Counted from the first letter of the stretch, positions 27,761 through 41,645 are shown. The stretch is DNA of 64,000 nucleotides from Adineta ricciae (GCA_905250025.1 CAJNOJ010000115.1:1-64000), one strand, 5' to 3'. Numbers and translations: made by a program. The notes: a model not told the origin generated them from the letters alone.

Positions 27761-28000
27761 TTAATATCGTACGACAGGTTGTCGTGTGATAAACCCATGC
27801 GTATCACTTGAATACATCGGTTGACCGGCAGGAACATAGACAACGCGTTCACTAAACAAAGGATCTCATAGATAAAGACAGAAGTCGATGAATTAGTCTT
27901 ACCGAGGTGGACGACAACATGGTAAACAGCAGCAGAGTAAATCAAGCGGAAGACAACATAGGCAAATGTCAATGGAATCGGAACATGGACAAATATCCAA
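27761..28000 (-). CDS. Small cysteine-rich protein, C-terminal two exons (5' end not resolved)
   Basis: Two exons, 27903-28000 and 27761-27851, join across a 51-bp intron in one frame. They read a Cys-dense stretch (DICLCCLPLDLLCCCLPCC) followed by RPPRERVVYVPAGQPMY and an end at VVRY. The Cys cluster with alternating Leu looks like a palmitoylated or membrane-associated segment. The first intron acceptor is TTTTAG at 28001. Upstream exons may lie near 28340-28420 (an ATG with TSSCIPRLTRH), but the phases did not join cleanly. I do not recognise the family. The intron length is a multiple of three and open in another frame, so the frame choice is uncertain. Confidence 0.4.
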
Positions 28001-28965
28001 CTAAAACAGAGAAGAAAATATTAAATATTCTCTCGATGAAATCTTTCTGATTAAGTAGAATCCCAATAGAATTGCTGATTAGTAATTGCATTTTCAAATT
28101 TCAAATAGAGGAAATCATATAAATTCAATCATAGTTAATACTTATTTACAATTTTTCAAGATGTCGAGGCATTTATTATTATCTCATTTTTTACATCAGT
28201 TCAAACTAAGATTTCTTTTTCTTCTCTCTTGACAGAAATAACTTTTCTTGCAAAAAAAAATATGAATTCCATTAAAGAAAGGATATAATTTCAAGCCAAT
28301 TAGTTCGTGAGCAATTCATCTACGTACTAAACACATGATGAATACTTGTGCGTAATTGCTGTGTATTGAAGTGCAAGAAATGGCGAGTAAGACGAGGTAT
28401 ACATGAAGACGTCATTGTTCGAGACCGATTTGACGAAAAATATCCTTTTCGATTGTGTGCGTCAGGTAAATTTCATTTATCTCATTCATAAGAATAATAA
28501 ACATGTATTTTTTCCTTTCATCAAACCATAACCAAGGAACAGGAGAGAAGGGAAAAAAAGCGAATGACAGTATATATTATTATTTATAGACATACATGAA
28601 AAAAAAAGAGAAAGAAAACAGAGATAAAGAGATCTTTATTTTGAACGATATCATTGATTAATTTAGTAAGCGAAGACAATAACAGCGAATGCATATGACA
28701 CACTGTTCGTTGAAAGAAAAGAAAATAGTGAACACACACACACACACAGAAGGAAATAAAAAATAGAGTCTGATGTCATTGTCAAGACAAATTCAAGCGA
28801 CGATGTCAAGGACGGTTCGATCAGCAAACAATAAACACGACGAAAACTAAAGAGAAATTCGCTTTTTGACTAGGAGATCGAACATTCGAGAATATAGCAA
28901 TCAAGTAAACAGATTGAATCGTTCTAAAATAAAGACAATTAATCGATCTGTCAGATTTGATCAAT
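28001..28965. other. Intergenic / unresolved 5' exon region
   Basis: It contains an (AC)9 run at 28732-28749 and possible 5' exon material for the Cys-rich gene. Nothing else is supported. Confidence 0.4.
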
Positions 28966-31900
28966 TTAGATATTACTTTTCGATCGAAATGTATTCGACG
29001 ACGTCAATGGCGCAGGTATTTTCAGCGTATGGGTCATTGTTGCTGTTGTTAGTTTACTGCCTAAACTCGAGAGATCTGGTGGAGGTGGTAAAGGCTGTCC
29101 GGTGATCGATTGTTGTTCACTTTTTGTCGTTGACAATGAACGAGAATATAAACTCGACAATGAACGATTATCGTCGAGATTGGATGATGAAGATGAATGT
29201 GAAGCTGCTGGTAGAGCACTGTGATGTTCGAATACGGGCGATGTGGACGATAAGTTACTTAATGTATTCGATGCTGATGAGACAGGCGAATGATTTGATG
29301 AATTGATTTCATTTGTTGATGTTTGTTGACGTATGGATTTCGACATGAAATGAGTTGGATTACAATTATTTCGAAGAAGTCTGAAAAAGCAAAGCTAGAA
29401 AGGCGTTTTGTAAAGAAAACGAGGAATTCACTTCAATGGAGATAATTCTGTTTGCGTTTTTAGATCAATACTAATATCATTATCAGTTGATGTTGATGAA
29501 TAATGCGAATGTCGGTCAGATTTTTGTTGATTAGATGATGATGATGTATTTGATTGTGTATGATTACTAGCTGAACTTGTTGATATACTCGTCGATGATG
29601 ATGAAGATGATGAGCCAAATAATGCTATAGGTGCATGCGGCTGAGTAGGTGATTGTTTTGTATGATGGACAATATCATTTGATGGTTCATGATTATTTGA
29701 CGATAAATCATCGTTGCTTGTTGAATGTGAATCTTGTTCGTGTATTAATGATGAACTGTCTGTATGACCATTTACTAATAAATTGTAAGCATGTTTTGCT
29801 TCTTTACTTATATCACCTATATGGAATGAATTAGAACGAGAAGACGAGAGATGAAATGTACAAACCATTTTGTAGACGTTGTTCGAGTTCACGTGTGAAC
29901 CGACAAGTTTCTTCATTCGATTTTTTTAATGGAGATTTGGATGGTAGACGAGTATGAACAGGTGATCGACTGTTCGAATCTACTTTTAACGAACGATCGC
30001 ATTCAATTGAATTCATTTTTTTCAAAATACCTGTCACGATTTCCAATGGAGATTGATTAAAGTCGATTTTTGTCGAAGACACTGCTGATAATTTCAACTA
30101 AACAAACCAAAGGTTGTCATATATTTGCGAACTAATTCCATTACACTTCGTATATCTTTCATCATCAGTCTAAATCTGTTTACTACACAATTATTAATCT
30201 CATATGTGTGATCGTCAAGCACACATGTGGAATGGTTATTGATACTAATATGTTTTACGATAGATTTGTCAGATTCAATCAAGCACAAATTGACACAACA
30301 CCTCCGCGTCTTTCCGTTTTTACATTCGATTTCAAGAATGAACTAATCGTTCATTTGTTAGTGTTACGCCATTTTTTCTCCATATATACTTGTTGAGAGG
30401 GCCAAGAACAATATTCTACTCGAGAGCATAAACTTACGAAAACATATTGACCTTGTTTTATAACTAAATTAAACTTTGTTCCTCTTAGAATAATAATAAG
30501 AAAGTTCAACAAGGAGAGAAAGAGTCAAAATTTCTCCTGAAACTCGTACGTTGTAGAGCGTGTTGCACAAAGTTAGAAATCATTACTTACATCAATCGTC
30601 GGAGATTTTGGAGAGGTTGGTTCACTTCGTTCAGGTTTTGGTGGTGGTTTTATTGAAGTATGATCTACTGTTAAACGTGGAGTGGTGTCAGGTTCAGAAT
30701 AAATTTCTGTAAACGCTTGTAATACTTCATCTAGTAATGATGAAGGTGCGATTTCCTCCTAAAATAAAAAAAAATCATTGGTATAAAACCAGACGATCTA
30801 TAATTGACTCACCGTTCGCTGTTCAACAGAAAGTATCGCTACTTCTTCTTCTTCTTCTTTCTGTTCAGGAGTAAGAATAGGCTGTTTATAATTTGATTCA
30901 AATTCTTTTCAATGAAATAGAAAGAAACAAGAGGACAAGTCAAGTATGCAACCTATGCCGATATTTGAACAATTACCATTAACAGTCGATGGACTTCTTT
31001 CAATAGGTATCTTAATTAAATCGGTTTTCTCTACGCCAGCAAGACAAGTCACATCACCAAATGTTTCACCTATAGAAATATTTCATTCGAAGTCTTCACA
31101 ATCACTTTCTTTTTCAAAATACCTGATACTCCAATATGAAATGCATGAATGAAATCAGCTTGAGGCAGACCAATCATATCCTTTGATAATTGTTTGCCTT
31201 TTGTTTTTCCAACATTCTTTTTCGTGTCTACAAACAAATGCACACATAACAATAGCGAATCAGTGATTGCAGTAATTAACCTGTTTTGCGATGAAATAAA
31301 TTACTCATTGTGAATGACGTTGAATTAGGATAATTAGGTGTCGAAATCAGTGGTTTTGATATTGAAATAACATGTAATGGTTCAACATCACTATTATTAA
31401 CGAAACCGACTTGACCGTCTGCAGATACACACTGAAGAAAATTATTGACCGATGACGATGATATGGGAACGTTAAGACTAGAACAGATGGAAGAATGGAG
31501 AACGAGAGAAGAAGAAGAAGAAAAAAGATGTTGTCTAAATGAACGAAACGAAAAAAAAATGAAGAGAACGAATGGAAGAGAAGAATACATGTACGTGTAG
31601 ATGAAGCAGGAGCAATGTTCATTAGTAATTGAGAAATTGAATCTTTTCTTTGCCAATTTTTTTTCTCTCACGATTATCAACATGGCGACTCAAGGTTGCA
31701 AAAACGATCGATTGATCGAGCAATCAATGAAAGTGTGTAACAGGTAGCGCGTCGCATCATAAAACAAATGACCCCGGCCTGTTTGCATGCATACACACAC
31801 CAGAAAGAAATAAAGAGCGTGTTTATGTAACGATGAATTCCGAGCACGAGTGTGTGTGTGTGTATATATATATACTACCGTTGCTTTGCCTTTCAACCAT

Positions 31901-34900
31901 TTCTCTCATTTTTCTTCTTCTTCTTTTTCTTCTTTTCTTTATCGTATGTATTAAGCTGTCGAAATTTGATGCACACACATACCAGCGATCGAGAATTGTC
32001 AATGGTCCAAGCAGACAGGATTCTACGGAAAGAAAACCGTCAGGTAAATTGGTCGGTTTGCCATTTGTATCTTTCCATCGAACTTTTTTGATTTCAATCT
32101 AGAATAAAACATTAGTTCAGAAGGAGACATGGCAAACAAATCATTATTTCTATACTTCGCGTAGAGTTTTTTCTAATTGTGCAAATGTAGGTCGTTCAGA
32201 GGGTTCATGCTTCCAACAATGAAGCATTATTTGATATAACTCTGTTGTAGCGTAAGAAGGACGCGGTAATCGTTGATAATTGGGTGCGTCGATAGCGTTG
32301 ACAATCTAATCAATTGAAAAGAAGATATGTTGTCTTTTATCTCTTTATTTCTGGTTTAGAACAATCCTCAAGAGAGATCGAAATTGTTCCACAGAATAGG
32401 TTTACGTTTTCTTCTAAACGTATTGTCAAACAAAGGATTTGTTGATCAATGATTTATTTAAATGTCAAAAAATCATCTACGTGATATGTCATATTCTTCG
32501 TAGTGATTGATACCCTTTAAAATAATACAAAAGAACTAACCAATCTTCCCCTTGTCTTATGATTAACTAAATCGAATACAAAAGAAAAGAAATATTTACT
32601 TCGGCACTTGTCATTCCTTGCCATGGCATTTCACCGTAGCTAAAGCATTCCCACATACATACGCCAAAAGAAAATATATCCGATGCACTTGTGAATCGTA
32701 GAAAATTAATTGCTTCTGGACTCATCCATGCTATCGGCAATCGTAACGTATCCTTCCATGATGTTTTGTAATAATCGGTTTCTGAACAACACAGACGCGA
32801 AAGACCGAAATCGGAAAGTTTAACCTGAAACAAAACTGGGATAAGAACGGATCGAATTGTTTTGAAAACTTTACCAATGTTTTACTGAAGACCAAGATGT
32901 TTCGACTGGCTAAATCTCGATGAATGAGAAATTTCTTTTCTAAATAATTCATCGCCGTGGAGATTTGTCGAAGAAATTCCAATAGAATTTCGATTGTGTA
33001 TTCACACTTTGCATTTTTTAATAATAAACATTCATACAACGATCGTGAATGAGCGTATTCAGTTACCTAAACGTAATCTTATCTAGATGTTTATTTTACA
33101 AAATATCAATTTGTGACTTACCAACATAAATAACCCATCTGCTTGGATAACAATGCCAAAGAATTGAACGATATGTGCGTGTTCGGTATCTTGTAGGACA
33201 CAGATTTCTTTGAGTAGGTCATCAAGACCAAATGCTTGTTCAAATTTATGTAAACGTTTCACAGCGACGGTTAACTAAAGAAAATATTGCTTTTCTTTAG
33301 CAGAAAAGTTTATTTGATTGTGCTTACTAATTCATTCTGTTTGCTTTTCCAAAATGCTTTGAAAACTATAAAGAAAAATGAATGTTAAAGATCGGAAGCC
33401 AAGTTAGATGAAATTCTTATTACCAGTGCCGAATTCTCCTTCACCAATTTGTTCAATTAATTGAATATTCTGTTGAGAAATAATATTTTTCTGTTGCTGA
33501 TTTTTCCCCATCGATGTTTGTTGATTCAATGGTGTTATTGAAGAACCCTGTTGTTCATGATAACTGTTCAATTCATGCGTGCTTCGAGAGAGATTGGATG
33601 TCGACGAACGAAATGTTAGTTTCTAATAAATAGACACGTATCAAAGAGAGATTGATCTTAATGTGTTGATATAGAATTAGAAACAATGATGTTGAACTTT
33701 AGGTAAACGTAGATATAACCACCTGTTTTCCATTGCATCTGACCGCTACTACTGCTGTTGCCTAAGATAATCGAAGAGAAATTCTGCTTTTTCTTCTTCT
33801 TCTTTTTCTCTCTCTCGAGAGTGAGTTCCGAACGGTCGTTGAAGAAGTAATGCGATGCTGGTCAGAGAAGAGGACAAGAAGAACAAGATAACGACATGAA
33901 CGAGGAAAGAAAAGCAGTAGCAAAAGAAAGGAAAAAATGATTGTAACTGAACATATATCAGTTTACCGACGAGCATCAATTAGTCGACACTTTTAACATT
34001 TAAGTTTGTCACTAACACTTACTCGTACTAGAAGTTTGCTCAATGTACTTGTTATCATTGAATTGCTATTTGAAGTTGAATTCGACGCTGGTGGCAAATG
34101 TCGTTTCATTTTTCGAAATTGTGGTTTAGACATGCCCAACGAGAGAAGATCGGCTTCATTGACATACCGCAAGTCAGCTATACTATACACCTGCAGAATG
34201 AAAATGAAAACAAAACACCAATTATACTTAAGGAACAAATACGCAGACAGACAGAAAGCAAGAGAGCTTGTTTGCATTTCACTGAACTATTCATCATGAA
34301 GAATACTAATAAATGTTCGTGTATCGTGTGCTTGCGCAATTTTGCGGTCAGTTCTCGTTACATCATACAGCTGGAGCATGAACGCGTGTGTATGTTTGCG
34401 ACAGCGAGTCTTCTTTCTAGTCAAACTGGCTTCGTAGAAGTATGCAGAGAAATAAGACATCCACAAGCATGAATTCAAATAGAAAAGTAATCGAACTTAA
34501 ACTCAATTTTCAAGATTATCAAGGTCAACAGAGAGATAAATATGTCTATTAAATATAAATGACAGGGGAAGTCTGCAATTGAGGTTTTATCCATTAATAA
34601 TCGATCTCATGTGAATGGAGGACATGTGCGAAATGAATTATCGTCTTCTTGAAGTAAATTCCTACTATAAACATCGTGCTATATGTAGAGCTTCTAATTG
34701 AGCACAAGAGAGAAAGAGAAAGTAGATTAGTCTGTCGATGATTTCTCACCATAACTTGAAAGAAGTCGAATGCAAAAAAAATAGACTGTTGATTTGAGCG
34801 AAGTTTGTTTGTATTCAATTACCTTTCGCATGGAATGTATATGGTTTGTCTCATCTTTATTTTTGATCCACTTCGACATCGTCGTCGAGAAAGTCTGTGC

Positions 34901-35173
34901 CTCAGAGTTCTTTCGATTTCATTGAAATACTTCTTTTTTTTTGTTGATCGAAAAAAATGAAAAGAACTGCTATTGATTGATTTTAATCGTCCGTCATTTT
35001 CTCCATTCATTTCGTTTTTTTCTTCCATTTCTCCCTTTTCTATCTCTTACCTTGAGCTTTTCGACAATCAATGTGTAATATTCGTTGAGTTCTATTTGCT
35101 CAAGGAATTGATGTAGGTGAAAAAGCTGATGATCATGCTTAATCACCGTTTCTTTTGTGCCAGTCATTAACAT
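28966..35173 (-). CDS. TNK2: Ack1/TNK2-type non-receptor tyrosine kinase
   Basis: Ack kinases bind GTP-loaded Cdc42 and act at endocytic membranes. The domain order is SAM, kinase, SH3, CRIB. The SAM domain spans 35051-35173 (FLEQIELNEYYTLIVEKLK) and 34023-34190 (ADLRYVNEADLLSLGMS), separated by an 860-bp intron. Kinase: Gly loop IGEGEFG (~33430), VAVKRL lysine (~33265), HRDLASRN (~32920), LSDFGLSRL (~32805), a Tyr-Tyr pair in the activation loop (ETDYYKTSW), and IAWMSPEA. The SH3 is split and divergent (end: SADGQVGFVNNSDVEPL, ~31400). The CRIB (IGLPQADFIHAFHIG, ~31150-31200) matches the Cdc42-binding consensus. The long tail is Ser/His/Thr-rich and ends with PPPPDLSSLG near 29060. The acceptor AG abuts the ATG. 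Confidence 0.88.
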
Positions 35174-35186
35174 CTAGAGAGACAGA
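35174..35186 (-). promoter_or_regulatory. Candidate trans-splice acceptor, Ack-type kinase
   Basis: CTGTCTCTCTAG directly abuts the ATG at 35173 on the minus strand. Confidence 0.4.
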
Positions 35187-37434
35187 AAAAGAAGACGAAC
35201 AGTTTGTATGTAAACAAGAATCACTGAGTAGCTGAACCAATGCTGTCAAGACATAAAGTGATATGCAGACACATTGCCAGTTCATCGTACGCAGAAGAAA
35301 GAAGGACGCAAGTCAAAGGAAATTGTTGACCCCGACAGTGCTCCCGCACGAAGAAGAAGAAGAAGAAGTAGTAGTAGTAGTAGATATATGTGTATGTGTG
35401 TGCGTGCTCATCATCGTACAGGGCCAAATTGACTTTACTGGTGTTGATTACTCTATACATCATCCCACACACGTATTCTAAGACCTTAGATCGACGACAT
35501 GACGCGTCAAATACAAAAGAAAAAGAAACATCATGTCGCGACGTATCAGCAATTCAGAGAAGGAGCATATGATTTGTATTTAATCTTCGTACAAGCTCGA
35601 AATCTGAACAATGAGTGAGGAGAAAAGATCAACAGTAGATTTTGCTATGAGTTCAGCAACTCGTATCATTCAACGAACCGTGTAATGTTTAAAAATTGAA
35701 CCAACAAATGATGATATGTTATGCTTATAGCTACGTAGACAGAACGAGACATAAACAATAATATCACTACATATGTATTCACATTCGTAGACACACTTAA
35801 GGGTCTAATCGAAACTATCGTTCATATTTATAAGCATAACAATATGCATAAATGCTCTATAATTATTACATGACGACAAGTGAAAACATCAATCGTTATC
35901 ACCTTCACTCGAATGATAAAACTCGAATTCGAAGGTCACCACTGATAGTAAAGATGACAATATGTCGATAGCAGCTGTCGTTAAGCGTACCATATGATTC
36001 TCTTTTTTTGACATTTTATCCTAGAGAAGACGAACATCTTTGAGTACATCAAATCATTTGTTCGTGATAAGAACTCTTGAACTAACGAGTGAATGATTCA
36101 ATATGATTGAAAGCTGTTTTGCCCGAAGAGAAAAGAAATCATGTGGTTATTTCTTTTTCTTTCAAAGTTCAAGATCCAAATCATTTTTTGTTTTGTCTCC
36201 ATTAATATCTAACGTGGAGACCTATAAATCAATTTGATTGAATGAAGAGGAAAGAGATGACATCGACAACACACATGCTCGATGTGACAAACCTTTCTTT
36301 GATATCAACCTTAAAATTGCACGTCGAAATGATTGACATAAGGAATGTTTATGATGATGCTTAAGTTCAAATGTTCTCTTCATCTTTACAAGTACACAAA
36401 GAACACCGTCATCAGCACGTAGAAGAATTTAATGAAACTGTCGATTGATGTTTAATACATAGTAGTTCTCCAACATGAGAGCATCTGATCTTCCGCAGAA
36501 GAAAAAAAGGTTGACCATCATGCAACGTTGAAGCGTGCATGTTCATGTACAATTATACTCTATTTCCGATTTAATTGTACTAAATATTAACTTCGAGATT
36601 GATGACATGTCTAATGTGATCGACAATGTCGTTCTCAATTTCATCTAGAAATAGAAAGGTCTCCGTTCTTTTTCTTGAGTTGATTAATTATCTGAAATAC
36701 TTTTTACAATTGTTCACGTCAGCTGCTAATCAATGTATCATACCTATAAGGTCAAGTGTTATCGACTACGTCAACATGCAGACAAGTTATTAAGAGCAAT
36801 CATTACTTGTTGAAATTTCCGGTACAATCAGATGAAGACAATAGACATATGTATTGAATCTTTAAACGTTATGAAAGAAATCAATTGATACAATAATTTA
36901 TATCAGGTGTCATATGCGCATAAAAAATGGATTTTCCTAACGTCAGCAATTATACACGGACCCATGTTCAATGTAAAATCACATTGCTAACCGAACCCAA
37001 ACTTTGTTCAAGCAGATACGTACATTCTCTTGAAATTCTTTCTTTCGTTTCTACTCAAAACAATGTTATTAAACGGAAAGAAACGATCTAAACACTTCGT
37101 TGAACTCGTTGAAAAATAGCAGAGACGACTAATTGAGATCAATAAATTTGACATAAACATGACTTCGTATGTACGAGCATCTGGTTAATCCAAATCATCG
37201 TGACAACTTGCAGACGTACGATAAAAGTGCAGAACGCCGTTTTCTTTTTTGAACCAGTTTGTTCGCTTTCTTATAGCGCCCTCTAACTGTTCGCTATTAA
37301 ATGGACGGTCGAACCAGCAAATCCTTTTCTCAAATCAATCAGCTGTTGAATAATCTTCTCCTTCTTGCTCTTGTCTCGTCTAGCAGTTTCATCACTTTGT
37401 CATACTCTTGTTTTCGTCAATTCATAGCCATATT
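35187..37434. other. Divergent intergenic region, Ack kinase / USP
   Basis: 2.25 kb. Beyond 35,600 there is no reading frame of note. A short (GAA)/(GTA) repeat lies at about 35350-35385. It presumably holds promoters. Confidence 0.5.
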
Positions 37435-40425
37435 ATGGATCAAATAATTTCTGGCATCATTAAAAGTGACCATCCACTTCTGAAGAAACAACAATTATTC
37501 GAGCTTATACGTCCAACCTACCTTCAAACTCCTTGCTCGACAACATTGGCAATAACTGATCGTCCTTGTTATTATCTCGTAAACTACGTTCGTCAATTGA
37601 CATCTACAAAAGCAGATCTCGAAAGTTTACAGTTTTGTCGTGTTTGTTTGGAATGTTGTCATATTTCCGACTGTCTTTGCTCAATTGCTGAACATTTAAT
37701 CACTGATTCACAAATTGATCTGTCGATTTCATTTGTTCAATTGTTAAGTGATCGTCTACCAATCGAAATCGGTCGACCCTTCTTAGAACGAGCTATTTTC
37801 GAGAGGCATGAGTTAAATAATGAAGCATTACATTTTATTCTCTTATCAATAACAAAAAATCGTCAATTAACCGACGGACAACGAACGATATTCTACATTA
37901 AACTAGTAGAACTCGTTCTCTTTCGTTTGCGCACATTGGATCATTCTATCGAGCAAGTTGAAGCATTTTGTAAACAATTATCATCAACTATTGAAAGATT
38001 ATGTTATGACAATAACAAACAATCTAGTCAGTTATTGAATGATATCGTTAATGGTGTTACAAGTGGTTTATTGACATGTCTAGCGGATTCAACGGTTACA
38101 ACTGAGCCTTCAACTGCATTGGCGAACATTATTGATCTATTACAAGAATGTCCAAATGAAAATCTGCTTGATTCGTTTATTTTAGTACGGAAACGCTTTT
38201 AAATTTCTTATAAATATTTCGATCTATTGTTTTTTCTATTCAGACAATCGATGACGATCGATTGGTTCTTTGTCTCAACCGTTTAGCACGAGTGTTTCGA
38301 TGGCCATGTTTAACAACTAAACCATCGCAATGGCTTGTTTCGATTTGGAAACTGTTATTCAAACGTGAACGAGAAATGTTAGTAGCACAATCAGCATCAT
38401 CATCTATTATTTCCGATGTAAGTTCGAAAATTTCAACTCAATCGTCATTTCTATCAACTTCTCTTCGTAGCTGATATCAATGCTGGGTAATCCTTCATCG
38501 TATCAGAACGTCATACCAGCCTTATGCTGGATATTCGTTAATCAGCCATTTCATTTACAAACAGTAAGCAAATTCCTAGTTTTCACTGATTTTACTTCTA
38601 CAATCTCTTTTATCTTAGTTTGCCAGTACTTTACAAAATGAAATTCTTCAGTTGGTTATCAACAATCCAAATTTTCTGATCGATAACGTTGAAATGAACA
38701 ATCTTGTTGAAAGTGTACGATACGGCTTGAAAAGTTTATTAAATAATGAAGATAATCTTTTGAACAACGAACTACTAAACAATCTCCTCCAAGTAAAGCA
38801 AATGTTTCTGTTGATTTCTCATTGTAATAACCATTTTCCTTTGCAGAGTCTTCCGAAATTGAATCCTGTTTATGCAAAGAATGTTCAACTAATGAAATGC
38901 AAATCGTCTTCAATCGAAAACTATTCTAATGAAATGACAATTCGTCTACATGATAAAGTTGGATTGATTAACATTGGCAATACTTGTTATTTGAATGCAA
39001 TCATGCAAGCATTATATGCTTGTACAAAGTACGATCTTTCTCGAAATCACAATTTGTGTTTTATTCTAACGGTTTTCTATTTCTAGATTTCGACAATGTG
39101 TTCTTAGTTGTGATATTCTATCATCGAACAACGAACTATTGAAATCTTTACAAAGTTTATTTGGCTTTCTCACACTTTCTCAAGTACGGAACACGAAATG
39201 AGCTTTGATGATTAAGAATGTGAGCTTTTCTAGAGATCACATTACCGACCGGAACGGTTTTGGCTTCAAGCCAAACCATCATATTTCGAACGTAATCAAC
39301 AACAAGATTGCCAAGAATTTCTTCGACATCTCTTGGATACACTGCATGAAGAAGCAAAACGAACGACACAGAATGAGTACGTAATCATTTATTCGTACAA
39401 AACAAGTGTTACTTAACATTGATATTGATGCATATGTTTTGTCTTTAGCTCAAATCTCGATCTGGTTAAACAGCATCTTATGGGCACATGTGTACATGTT
39501 AGTAAATGTTCAAATTGTTTAACAATGACGAAATCGGAAGATCTTTTCTACGACTTATCGATTGGTTTCAATGAACAATCATTAATAAAGAATGACCAAG
39601 AGAAAAAATTCGATTTACAAGCACTTATTGATCATTCATTCGCATGGGAACCTCTTATCAACGAAAATCAATTAGCATGTGATAAATGTGAAAAAAAGGA
39701 GGATGGTTCACGTCGAATGTTTTTAACTTCACATCCGAATTATCTTGTTTTATTGTTGAAACGCTTTGTACATAATCGTTTGACAGGTAAATATGAGAAA
39801 TGTCTCGATCACACGACATTACCGGAATTTATTCAATTACTAACTATTAATGAAACGTCGGTAACCTATCGCTTGAAAGCAATAGTTGTTCATCATGGTT
39901 TATCGATGAATAGTGGGCATTACTATGCATTTGTTATGTTTAATAATGACGATTTTATGGATAAAAATAACACAAATAATCATCTGGGATGGTGGCTATT
40001 CAATGATACACATGTGGAACATTTATCATACGAAAGTGTTTGTGCACATTTTCAACGTTTTCCATCCGCCACTCCTTACGTATTGATATTCGAAAAGCAA
40101 ACTCTAGGTATAGTTTTTTCGTGCAAATGGATATAGATGATTGAATGAATAAATGAATACTTTTGTCTAGAAAACGAATCAGATACAGCACAACTACCGA
40201 TTGTACCATATCTACAAACATTGGTCGACCGTGATAATCAACTTTACGTACAGGTAGGTTTAATTCTAAGAAAAGATCATATATAATTCCGTAATCTTCT
40301 AGGAGCAGAAACGTCGTGGTCGATCATCGAGATCAGGTGATATGTCGGATGTCAATGAACCTTATTTACGAAATACGGGATGTAAAGACCAAAGTCCAGA
40401 TCGTGGACCACCATGTATTTTCTGA
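37435..40425 (+). CDS. USP38: Ubiquitin-specific protease of the USP38/USP35 type
   Basis: Deubiquitinase of the papain-like USP family. Ten exons (37435-38184, 38244-38417, 38471-38563, 38619-38792, 38847-39028, 39087-39183, 39234-39376, 39449-40107, 40171-40253, 40303-40425) give 825 residues. The N-terminal half is helical and HEAT-like (MDQIISGIIKSDHPLLKK), as in USP38. Catalytic Cys box: GLINIGNTCYLNAIMQAL. QQQDCQEFLRHLLDTLHEE matches the family. Zinc-binding pairs are CSNC and CDKC. His box: VVHHGLSMNSGHYYAF, with WWLFNDTHVE supplying the Asp. The C-terminus has DRDNQLYVQEQ, a USP35/38 trademark. All catalytic residues are present. The catalytic domain is shorter than in vertebrates because a long insert is missing. 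Confidence 0.92.
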
Positions 40426-40858
40426 AAGCGATTTCTGCGTGGTTTTACTTCAGCTGTGTGGTTATTTTTGTGTGAACAGTTGTATAAATTTTTAACTTAT
40501 TTCTCCTCATTTTTCCTATTAAACATGATGTACAGATAAACATGATGATATCATCCATACTAAGCATATGTTTTATCTTAAAACATATTCACTTGTACTT
40601 GGACCTGGCAATGATGAGCAGTAGTTTTTTGCTTTAAATATAAGTCACTTTAATCGCTCATTGCTGACGCGTCATAAAGAAACAAGCGCTTAATTTGGAG
40701 GAAGGCTTTTGGCTTATCACTGAGTACAATGTCTCACACGTCAGGATCTCTTTCAGCCACCAGGTATACGAACTTTGTCTGAAATGGTTTTATGAACACC
40801 GTCGGTCGTAATTTAGGATCTTTCAGTGTCATTTATTCAACAATTTTTGTATAGACTT
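40426..40858. other. Convergent 3' region USP / mucin-like gene
   Basis: About 430 bp between converging genes. No gene is visible. Confidence 0.45.
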
Positions 40859-41645
40859 TCATTTTGTGAAAAAATAAATTAGGTTTAACAATATTATAAT
40901 AGTTGGTTGCATGAACGGATGGGAACTACTCGATCGAGGTGCACATCCTGGAGTTGTACTCGTTTCTGTGCTGGTACTTGTCGTTGTCTGCGTAGTTGAT
41001 GTTGTCGTCTGTGTAGTTGTTGTTGTCGTCTGTGTAGCTGTTGTAGTTATAGTTAAGTCGACAGCGGTGGTCGTAGTTGTTGTTTGTACAATGCTTGTTG
41101 TAGTTGTAGTTAAGTCGACAGCGGTGGTCGTAGTTGTTGCTTGTACAATGCTTGTTGTAGTTGTTACTGGTGCGATTGTAGTTGTAGTTGTAGTTGTAGT
41201 TACAGTGACATCTGGACACTTCTCTCCAAGTAAATAATCACCTGAGGAACAGAAACAAATAAACCGTACTGACGGTTCCGAAATTGATAATTCTTCTGAA
41301 CACAACGAATTTGCCCCGCAAATACCTTCTCTATCGCAGATACCTATTCACAGCAAACATGATTCAAAGTAAAACGAGAGAGAGAAAAACTATATGACAG
41401 ACGGCAAGGTTTATTAATTGTATATTGTCCATCTGGGCAGGTGCACATGATTTGATTTTCGTGCTTTGCCCAATTGTATTTATTCTTAGATACAAAAAAA
41501 TCTTTCAATTCACATACATCGTTTCCTATGAAATGAAACAATTGATATATCTGTTTCGAAAAGATTTTTCGTTACCATTAAGTTCTACTGGATTCGAGTT
41601 GATTGAATAAATAATGAAAAAAACGATTAAGATACTTCTGATCAT
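40859..41645 (-). CDS. Secreted/GPI-anchored mucin-like protein with Thr repeats
   Basis: Three exons (41576-41645, 41403-41525, 40859-41343) give 225 residues. There is a signal peptide (MIRSILIVFFIIYSINS), then a Cys-containing EGF-like region (CTCPDGQYTINKPCR, CDREGICGANSLC, FICFCSSGDYLLGEKC). A Thr-dominated stretch follows, with near-tandem units of the type TTTTAVDL...TSIVQ. A hydrophobic end (PTIIILLNLIYFF) preceded by small residues fits a GPI-attachment signal. It is probably a heavily O-glycosylated surface protein. I do not recognise a named orthologue. The V-rich frame on the opposite strand is its shadow. Confidence 0.65.
40940..41215 (-). repeat. Thr-codon tandem repeat within the mucin-like gene
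   Basis: Imperfect ACA/ACT-rich repeats. A ~65-base unit containing AGTCGACAGCGGTGGTCGTAG on the plus strand occurs at about 41053 and 41111, showing recent internal duplication. Confidence 0.75.

Noticed and set aside
34819-35028. Basic frame between the two SAM exons of the Ack kinase
   Set aside because: It lies inside the 860-bp intron; joining the flanking exons directly rebuilds a proper SAM domain.
40911-41237. Val-rich 108-codon frame on the plus strand
   Set aside because: Exact antisense of the Thr repeat of the mucin-like gene.
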